Below the pieces are notes generated by a model. The model was not told the DNA's origin. It saw nothing but the letters and a program-made list of their open reading frames with translations, and did no database searches. 20,352 nucleotides of DNA from assembly GCA_949113215.1 (NCBI GenBank), contig CARZYU010000002.1, forward strand, positions 10,199 through 30,550, in the 5' to 3' direction. Position numbers and translations under genes: made by a program. Shown one piece after another: positions 6,690 through 12,218 of the stretch (the stretch's first letter is position 1; each line of letters begins with the position of its first letter). Source of the DNA: an uncultured Bacilli bacterium (lineage in GTDB: Bacteria > Bacillota_I > Bacilli_A > RF39 > UBA660).

Positions 6690-7713
6690 TTCTTATAACC
6701 TCCTTACACAATTTGTAATTTACATACGGTTTTATATACTTTTGCTGATAATTATAAGAGTTACAATGTTTTAACCAGCCACTATAGCTAATCATAGCCG
6801 TGGCGTCGTGGAAAGTAATATAATCTTTCTTACTCATTTTCTTCGCACGCCTCTTAATTCTTAAAAAATTACTTCTTCTAAGAGTAGTATACCCACGATA
6901 GAAGCGATATCCTAAGAAATCAAGAGGCCTAGACTCGGTCTTGAAAAGCTGCCAATTTTCTTTTATTGTTAACTTTTCTTTACTTAGAAAATTGTCGATT
7001 TCTATTTTGATCTTTCGTAATTCTTTTTTGTTGTTAGAAAATAATACCATGTCGTCCATATAACGCACATAATATTTTACTTTTAATTGTTCTTTTATAA
7101 AATGATCCAGATCCTGTAAATAATAATTCGCAAACCATTGACTGGTATAGTTTCCAATAGGCAAACCTTCGATACCACTATCAATAATTAAGTCTATAAG
7201 ACTAAGAGTATCTTTATCTTTTAAGATCCTACGAAATTTATCTTTCAGTCTCTGCTTGTCAATACTAGGGTAAAACTTCTTAACATCAAGTTTTAAACAA
7301 TATTTAGTATACTTACGATCTTGTACTAAGATCTTTTTAATATGCCTCATGCCACGCATAACACCGCGGCCTTTAACACTAGCACAACAAAACTCATACA
7401 TACCTTTCATTAGTAAAGGCTCTATTTGAAGCATTAACGCCCAGTGTATTATCTGGTCTGGGTAAAAATGAGGTTTATAAATAATTCGCTCTTTTTTATT
7501 AGCTCCGTCATGTATTCTCATTTCAACGTATGGGCTAGGCCTGTACGTTTTATCTTGTAATGACTTTTGTATCTGTAAAGCGTAATATGTAGGAGAGTCA
7601 AGTATTTTTTCGACACTCTTACGGTTTCCTTTACCTTTGCTAGCTTTATAAATAGCTGCTTCAATATTGTTTAATTCTGTGATTTTTTGATAAATGTTAC
7701 CTGTTCTTTTCAT
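6649..7713 (-). CDS. DGR-type reverse transcriptase
   Basis: The 354-residue enzyme copies the template-repeat RNA into cDNA with errors at adenines, which then replaces the variable repeat in the lectin gene. Motif A is KLDVKKFYPSID with D143; the active site is YMDD (218-221, D220 and D221). The motif-B region reads LPIGNYTSQWFAN (184-196), the [ILV]GxxxSQ signature that separates DGR enzymes from the QGxxxSP of group II intron and retroviral types. A basic thumb follows (about 275-350). No maturase or nuclease domain is present. The ATG at 7713 is preceded by CAGGAAAT. The gene lies 140 bases downstream of the template repeat on the same strand, the usual VR-TR-RT order. Confidence 0.95.
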   Translation of the reverse strand: MKRTGNIYQKITELNNIEAAIYKASKGKGNRKSVEKILDSPTYYALQIQKSLQDKTYRPSPYVEMRIHDGANKKERIIYKPHFYPDQIIHWALMLQIEPLLMKGMYEFCCASVKGRGVMRGMRHIKKILVQDRKYTKYCLKLDVKKFYPSIDKQRLKDKFRRILKDKDTLSLIDLIIDSGIEGLPIGNYTSQWFANYYLQDLDHFIKEQLKVKYYVRYMDDMVLFSNNKKELRKIKIEIDNFLSKEKLTIKENWQLFKTESRPLDFLGYRFYRGYTTLRRSNFLRIKRRAKKMSKKDYITFHDATAMISYSGWLKHCNSYNYQQKYIKPYVNYKLCKEVIRNESKKDRKHNKTS

Positions 7714-7853
7714 ATTTCCTGGTCCTTATATTCTTATATTTGCCTGCGAGTTTTTCGAGAAATTTCTTTAATAGAAGATAAACCTACTAAACCCACCCAG
7801 AACGACTAATTTTTAGCAAGCGCTAAGGAAAATGATGTGTAAGGATTTAATGA
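7714..7853 (-). ncRNA. likely TR-RNA spacer between template repeat and RT gene
   Basis: In studied DGRs the template RNA runs from upstream of TR through the spacer toward the RT gene, and the spacer primes cDNA synthesis. Here the 140-base spacer has no credible gene. It contains a small hairpin at 7813-7826 (TTAGC, loop AAGC, GCTAA), 27 bases past the TR end. The transcript boundaries are inferred, not visible. Confidence 0.5.
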
Positions 7854-7962
7854 TAAGTAGTCGAGCTCCGACGTTGATATTAACAAGAGAAGACGCCTCG
7901 TTAAAGTTCCAATACCACAAGCCACATCTAGTATTGTTAACCCAATTACCGCCGACAAGAGT
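7854..7962 (-). repeat. DGR template repeat (TR)
   Basis: This 109-bp non-coding stretch aligns without gaps to 8252-8360 at the 3' end of the lectin gene (offset 398). There are ten differences, at 7858, 7867, 7875, 7880, 7902, 7907, 7913, 7938, 7946 and 7962, and every one is an adenine in the transcribed TR strand (six A to G, four A to T in VR). The other ~15 adenines and all ~84 non-adenine positions are unchanged. The frame matching VR is rich in asparagine AAY codons (GGNWVNNTRC, WNFNEA, VNINVG), the hallmark of DGR templates, since AAY can mutate to many residues but not to stop. The open frame across it (7813-8001) is incidental. Confidence 0.95.
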
Positions 7963-8017
7963 AGCAAGCGTCAACATCAAAGCACACACACCAGATCCCA
8001 TATTTTTAATACAAGTG

Positions 8018-8119
8018 GTCGAGCTCCGTTGCTAGTCCACGAAAGAGAAGACGCTTGATTACAATTCCAATACCACAAGCCACACCATAGGTGGTCGACA
8101 TAACAGCCGCCGACAAGAG
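8018..8119 (-). repeat. diverged third copy of the DGR repeat, likely relic variable repeat
   Basis: These 102 bases align without gaps to TR 7860-7961, 158 bases away, with 72 identities by my count. Twenty of the 30 differences fall on non-adenine template positions, so this copy was not made from the present TR. In the lectin frame it is open and reads LVGGCYVDHLWCGLWYWN then CNQASSL and NGARPL, keeping the invariant G, C, W, ASSL and GAR positions while the variable positions differ. That frame runs only from a stop at 8142-8144 to one after ~7976, with no upstream lectin body. It is therefore either the surviving 3' end of a lost second target gene or a retired template. The first is favoured, because its variable codons (TGT, GAC, CAC, TGG) look like outcomes rather than AAY templates. 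Confidence 0.75.
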
Positions 8120-8173
8120 GAACACAGCTAAGCACGAAAACTTACACATCACTCCCTAAATTTTAAAATGGAG

Positions 8174-8190
8174 CGTCGCCGACTTTCAGT
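8174..8190. other. hairpin between the variable gene and the repeats
   Basis: CCGACT and AGTCGG pair perfectly as a 6-bp stem around TTC (GAA on the - strand) at about 8179-8193, after the lectin stop. A near copy of the same stem core (GTCGCCGAC...AGTCGG) is in the bidirectional terminator at ~4499-4516. It may be a weak terminator (T-rich TTTTAAAATTT follows on the - strand) or a DGR target-recognition hairpin. Position limits are approximate. Confidence 0.5.
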
Positions 8191-8214
8191 CGGTATATTT
8201 AATTTTTATTTATG

Positions 8215-8231
8215 GGAGGCTGGCCGCCCCC
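8215..8231. other. GC-rich hairpin just downstream of the VR
   Basis: GGAGGC and GCCCCC pair around TGGCC with one A-C (T-G on the - strand) mismatch, in an otherwise AT-rich region, 21 bases beyond the VR 3' end. Bordetella phage and related DGRs carry a GC-rich hairpin shortly after VR that raises homing efficiency. This one sits in the right place but is imperfect. Confidence 0.45.
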
Positions 8232-8240
8232 AAACCCCCG

Positions 8241-9362
8241 CTAACTGGTTTTAAGAAGTCGAGCCCCGACGTCGATACTAACAAGAGAAGACGCCTCGTA
8301 AAAGCTCCAAAACCACAAGCCACATCTAGTATTGTAAACCCAACTACCGCCGACAAGAGCTATTCGCTTCTCCGAAGCGGTCCAGTAATAATCACACATA
8401 TAAGTATTACTACTGCCTTTTACATCTGTGGGTAAACCTACTAAAGGGTTTTTAGGATCATAACCTAAAGCAGTTATGTAACTACCACTTGTAGAGCTAT
8501 TAACATAGCCTAACTTATGGTAATCTCCATCAAACACATCAGAAGCGTAGGTACTAGGGTTATAATTGATATAAGCTTGATAGTTGTTTATATTAAGACC
8601 GTCGAAGAATTGCCATACATTACCGTATAAATCTTCGATACCCCTATAAACAACAGAGTTAGTATCATTTTTAACCATACAACCTGACTTCATACCTAGA
8701 GCATTACAACCACCACTATTTTTAGGTCCTGTATTATTAGCGTTAGTATGTCCTGGTCCAATTTTAGACTGTATATTATAATCAGCATACTCTACTAAAT
8801 AAAGTAATTGTATTAAGAAATAATGCCAGTCTAATTGACTCCAACCAGCACCTAAGTTTTTAGCATACTGTCTAAACTCTGCGATAGTATGATTAACAAA
8901 AGGAGCTTGTCCGCTACGACTATATACTCCAGCTGTAGTACCAGACATTGTGTAACGTCCGATCATAAATTCTTTACTTTCAATAAAGCCACTTAAATTG
9001 TCTTTAGAAATATAAATATATTCGTAACCGTCTGAGACATAACGTCTATAGTAAAACTTTGGAATAATAGTCATAACTTGTATGTTAGTACCACCAGTAA
9101 AAGAGAAATTAGCGTCGCCATAGTAAGCGGTAATCTTTTTAGTAGAGTTGTTATAATTACAAGTAATTATATCGCTCCATGGGTAAATACTATCAAAGTC
9201 ATTTCTGACAGCAGTTGTTCCCACTTGTGCGTTAGCTACTAAACCTACAGCGTCCTCAATTCTTTCCCAGGCTGACGAAGAAGAAGCTAGGGAACGTCTT
9301 ACTCCGTAAACCTTACTTAAATTATTCGCTCTTTTATCGCGAACATTTATTACACCCAACAT
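8241..9362 (-). CDS. DGR-diversified receptor-binding protein with C-type-lectin/FGE-sulfatase-like fold
   Basis: This 373-residue protein is the probable tail-tip adhesin of the phage. Residues ~1-45 (MLGVINVRDKRANNLSKV) likely dock to the baseplate protein encoded immediately upstream. The rest has FGE-sulfatase/C-type-lectin features: GIEDLYGNVWQFF is the G-x-xD-x-x-GNVWEW-type signature, FRQYAKNLGAGW is the helix of that fold, YYWTASEKRIALVGGSW leads into the variable segment, and VGARLL is the usual final strand. Known DGR targets such as Mtd and TvpA share this fold, in which VR residues form the ligand-binding surface. Its ribosome site (GGAGGGG) lies in the last codons of the preceding gene. 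Ligand identity on the host cell is unknown. Confidence 0.93.
   Translation of the reverse strand: MLGVINVRDKRANNLSKVYGVRRSLASSSSAWERIEDAVGLVANAQVGTTAVRNDFDSIYPWSDIITCNYNNSTKKITAYYGDANFSFTGGTNIQVMTIIPKFYYRRYVSDGYEYIYISKDNLSGFIESKEFMIGRYTMSGTTAGVYSRSGQAPFVNHTIAEFRQYAKNLGAGWSQLDWHYFLIQLLYLVEYADYNIQSKIGPGHTNANNTGPKNSGGCNALGMKSGCMVKNDTNSVVYRGIEDLYGNVWQFFDGLNINNYQAYINYNPSTYASDVFDGDYHKLGYVNSSTSGSYITALGYDPKNPLVGLPTDVKGSSNTYMCDYYWTASEKRIALVGGSWVYNTRCGLWFWSFYEASSLVSIDVGARLLKTS
8252..8360 (-). repeat. DGR variable repeat (VR) at the 3' end of the lectin gene
   Basis: The VR encodes residues ~335-370 of the receptor-binding protein. Compared with TR, eight codons are changed in meaning (T to A, N to S three times, N to Y twice, N to D, Y to F) and two silently. 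The invariant frame (LVGG, CGLW, EASSL, VGAR) is preserved. The stop codon follows 8 bases after the repeat end at 8241-8243, so diversification is confined to the C-terminal ligand-facing part. Flanking sequence on both sides loses all similarity to TR. Confidence 0.95.
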
Positions 9363-9363
9363 A

Positions 9364-10281
9364 TTAGATCCCCTCCAAACTTAAATTAGATACTTGATAT
9401 GTGATAGTGGTATCTATATTTTCAATAGGCTTTTCAGAGGTTAGGATCTTAAAGCCTCCGTCATAGGAGTTAACCATACCGTCATTAAGTTTAACTTGAT
9501 TTTTTAAATCTAAATTAACATTTACTAACGTGTTAGAAGTAATATCACTATCTATTATATCATATTCATACAAATTAGTCTCGTTGTTTAGCGACCAGTT
9601 ATCTACAGTAAGTGTCTTTGTATAACTTTTAAGGCCACTATCGACTATTTTATTTATTTCTACGGCCAAATGACCTGCGGCGTCTGTGTCTAATTGATTT
9701 TTAATTCTATTAAACCAATCTGTAAATTCCGTTGTTTCTTGTTGTATAATTTCCTCAAACTTCGTATATAGCTGATTATATACATTTGTAGTATCTATTG
9801 TTTCTACAGTAGACACTACATTACCACAAACATTTTTATCAAATCTTGTGTCTTTTATTGCTGACTGAGTAATAGAAGTAACTCCATTATCTACATATAT
9901 CTCAGCTAGCTTAATATCATAAGTTGTTGAGGACCTAACTAAAGAAGGAGCAGACGGACTATCGCTAAATGTTCCTTTGATTATTTGAGCTGATATTAAC
10001 CTGTTCGTTAAATCTAATCTTATAACAACATTATCAATACGTTTTAACGCTCCGTCTGCTGTATCTATTGTTTTAGTTAGATCTCCAGTATTGGTATAAC
10101 GGTAACCTTCAATATTGGCGTCGCCTTCTTTAATAGTTACTGTCATATCATTATTAGATATAACTCTTAACTCATTATTAAAGATACCATTAGTAAAATA
10201 CTTCGCCAGATGTCTAGCGAAGTCTTCCGCGAAATAGACTCTATCGTCGTCTATATCGTTAAAAAAACTAAACTTTTCCAT
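9364..10281 (-). CDS. baseplate/upper tail-fibre structural protein
   Basis: The 305-residue protein begins MEKFSFFNDIDDDRVYFAEDFARHLAKYFTNGIF, a pattern shared by baseplate proteins of Bacillota siphophages (an N-terminal YxAEDxAxYFxxFIxNGIF-like region that attaches to the tail hub). A beta-rich middle follows (VTIKEGDANIEGYRY, RIDNVVIRLDL), then a helical coiled-coil segment (about 165-215, YTKFEEIIQQETTEFTDWF) and a C-terminal beta domain. Such proteins carry the receptor-binding protein, here the DGR-diversified lectin whose gene starts one base after this stop. The ribosome site for the lectin overlaps this gene's end, so stoichiometric expression is likely. Family naming varies; the structural role is inferred from sequence pattern and place. 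Confidence 0.82.
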   Translation of the reverse strand: MEKFSFFNDIDDDRVYFAEDFARHLAKYFTNGIFNNELRVISNNDMTVTIKEGDANIEGYRYTNTGDLTKTIDTADGALKRIDNVVIRLDLTNRLISAQIIKGTFSDSPSAPSLVRSSTTYDIKLAEIYVDNGVTSITQSAIKDTRFDKNVCGNVVSTVETIDTTNVYNQLYTKFEEIIQQETTEFTDWFNRIKNQLDTDAAGHLAVEINKIVDSGLKSYTKTLTVDNWSLNNETNLYEYDIIDSDITSNTLVNVNLDLKNQVKLNDGMVNSYDGGFKILTSEKPIENIDTTITYQVSNLSLEGI

Positions 10282-10298
10282 AACTATTATTTCCTCCT

Positions 10299-11351
10299 TT
10301 AATCATTATTAAAAGTTTCTGCTATAGGGTTACCATAAGTAGGTATTACATCATGTTTTCCTTTTTCGATCACTTCTTCAACTTCTGTAATTCGTTGTTT
10401 CTTAATCATACTCCAGCTTTCTTTTTTGATATTTACAATATCGCCCAAGTCCCAATATTTTCTATAATCAGTTGAGTGTACTGTAGCTTCGAAAGTTTCT
10501 GTAGGATCTGTTAGCTTTTCTTTTCCTAAGTCGTCTAAGATAGCGTTATATTCGGCAGCTGATATATCGTTGTTACTTTCGTTTTTAGCGTCTACAAAAG
10601 CCTCTCTAATATCGAAGTCGTGTGTATCTGCTGTAACATTAGTAACAGTCCTCATAATTCTGTTTGTATCTTCGCCAGCACCGCCGACTAAGACATCAGT
10701 AATCATGTTCTTTCTGCTATATGTATGTTCTGTAGTATCTAAGTTTGATTTATCTTCGCTAAATTCATACCTAGTATTTACTTTTTGATCTTCTGTTCTA
10801 TCTTTACCAACATAATTAACATACTTATAACGCTTATTCTCTAAGTCTAAAACGATTTTACCACCAATATTAGACGCTTTAGATAGTTTCTCGTGATATG
10901 TATATACATTTTTATAAGTACATTGAAAATCAACTTTACTGCTAACAATATCACTATCTGTAATATCAAGCTTACTAAATGACCGCATAGAAGTAAGTAG
11001 TTTCCTAAAACCGCCGATATACGTTCCTCTGTAATTGATACGATTTTTTATGATCCTTCTATTTAATAAGAATAAGCCAAATCTACCATATACAGTAATA
11101 GTAACTTTTTCCTTATCTTCTTTAAACTTCCAGGAGTCAATAATACCAAACTCGTCATTTTCTGTTAAATCACTTCTAACAATAATATTATCGGCTTTTA
11201 ATAGTCTATAATTATTAGCCGTAGGGTTTATGTTTAACTCAAACTCTCCAGCTTCGAAGTATTTACGACGCCAGCGTAAGGAGCTATAGCTATCTATAAC
11301 TCCTAGAAAGTTTAAATCACGATCATATACATTTAAAAATATAGCTTTCAT
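10299..11351 (-). CDS. Gp37-like siphovirus tail hub protein (Tal/ReqiPepy6 Gp37 family)
   Basis: The 350-residue protein opens with KAIFLNVYDRDLNFLGVIDSY, then LRWRRKYFEAGEFELNI, the typical entry of the ReqiPepy6 Gp37-like tail family. This family corresponds to the phage tail-tip hub (gp27/Tal-like) fold. It ends with a small domain containing STDYRKYWDLGDIVNIKKESW, which matches the barrel found at the end of such hubs. No separate peptidase or lysozyme domain is attached, unlike many Tal proteins. Its start overlaps the stop of the distal tail gene by one base (TAATG), and it is followed by the baseplate protein gene after 17 bases. It should cap the tail tube and open for DNA release. 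Confidence 0.85.
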   Translation of the reverse strand: MKAIFLNVYDRDLNFLGVIDSYSSLRWRRKYFEAGEFELNINPTANNYRLLKADNIIVRSDLTENDEFGIIDSWKFKEDKEKVTITVYGRFGLFLLNRRIIKNRINYRGTYIGGFRKLLTSMRSFSKLDITDSDIVSSKVDFQCTYKNVYTYHEKLSKASNIGGKIVLDLENKRYKYVNYVGKDRTEDQKVNTRYEFSEDKSNLDTTEHTYSRKNMITDVLVGGAGEDTNRIMRTVTNVTADTHDFDIREAFVDAKNESNNDISAAEYNAILDDLGKEKLTDPTETFEATVHSTDYRKYWDLGDIVNIKKESWSMIKKQRITEVEEVIEKGKHDVIPTYGNPIAETFNND

Positions 11352-12214
11352 TATACTGCCTCATATTCTGGTAAAAATTCGATAGTGGTTTCTAAATTGT
11401 CCTCGCCACTATCTGCGCCAGATCTAAACGTATTAGCTCCGCTAGGTATTTGTAAATACTTACTACCATACATCATTAAATAATTGATGTTTTCTTCTTC
11501 GCCAGTTAAAGCATTTGTAAAGATCACATTTTTATTGTCTATATGAGTAGTAATAACGATTTTATCGCCAACAGACAAAGTTTTTTCTATATGTATTATC
11601 TCTCTAGTATTTACATTAAATAAATAAGGGTTAACAACTGTATCATTTGCTTTAAATGTTACTGTCATACCGTAATCAATTTCAGTAGTATTTTGTGTTG
11701 TTCCCATAGAAGTAGTATTTTTAGTTCCAAACTTAATACCTGTACTTTGTGGGATCTTCAAAGCAAACTTAAAAGCTGGTGTCCATGTAGCCATAGATAA
11801 TATAGTAGCAGCAAGAGCGGAAAAACGAGGGTTAGGACAGACAAGAGAAATAGAAAAGTCTCTTGTATATGTTCCTTTTTCTGGTATTATAACTTTTTCA
11901 ACAACACAAGTTATTTTTCTCTCAATATTACCTTCGTAATAGTAAAGAGTACCTTCGCTGTTTCGAGGAAACATATCGAATAATAATAATCTATTTTCTT
12001 GTACGTTTTCTGTAATCGTACCTTTTATTGTTAGTTCTCGTTCTCCAATACTTGTACCATTCCACTTTGTACCGACGCCATAGGCTGAGCTAATAGTATT
12101 AACTGTTCCTACAACTTCGTGAAATCCGTCGCAGATACCTAAAAGAAAAGGCGGTTTATATGTAAAAGTAATCATATCGCCTTTATGGTTCTTATATATT
12201 AAAGTTCTTTCCAT
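11351..12214 (-). CDS. distal tail protein (Dit)
   Basis: The 287-residue protein fits the siphovirus distal tail protein: an N-terminal belt domain with LIYKNHKGDMITF, PPFLLGICDG, GTKWNGTSIGERELTIKGTI, and then a ring-closing strand set with FSISLVCPNPRFSAL, followed by a galectin-like C-terminal domain. Dit forms a hexameric ring joining the tail tube to the hub. The ATG at 12214 is preferred because GGAAAGG lies 9 bases before it; the ATG at 12232 (six residues longer) overlaps the tape-measure stop and lacks a good ribosome site. Order tape measure-Dit-hub is the conserved tail order. Confidence 0.9.
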   Translation of the reverse strand: MERTLIYKNHKGDMITFTYKPPFLLGICDGFHEVVGTVNTISSAYGVGTKWNGTSIGERELTIKGTITENVQENRLLLFDMFPRNSEGTLYYYEGNIERKITCVVEKVIIPEKGTYTRDFSISLVCPNPRFSALAATILSMATWTPAFKFALKIPQSTGIKFGTKNTTSMGTTQNTTEIDYGMTVTFKANDTVVNPYLFNVNTREIIHIEKTLSVGDKIVITTHIDNKNVIFTNALTGEEENINYLMMYGSKYLQIPSGANTFRSGADSGEDNLETTIEFLPEYEAV

Positions 12215-12218
12215 ATAA

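Noticed and set aside
7813..8001. 62-residue open frame on the - strand over TR as a real protein
   Set aside because: It is the template-repeat copy of the lectin end without the lectin body; template repeats are normally non-coding.
7832..8035. 67-residue open frame on the + strand across the template repeat
   Set aside because: It lies antisense to TR and the relic repeat, and its reading follows the reverse of the lectin coding pattern; its openness is explained by the repeat.
8018..8119. Third repeat as a second active VR of the present TR
   Set aside because: Twenty of its 30 differences are at non-adenine template positions and it has no gene body upstream.
8006..8149. 47-residue open frame (MCKFSCLAVFLL...) with signal-like start as an accessory gene
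   Set aside because: The frame is a shifted reading of the relic repeat and its AGGGAG is only 2 bases from the ATG.
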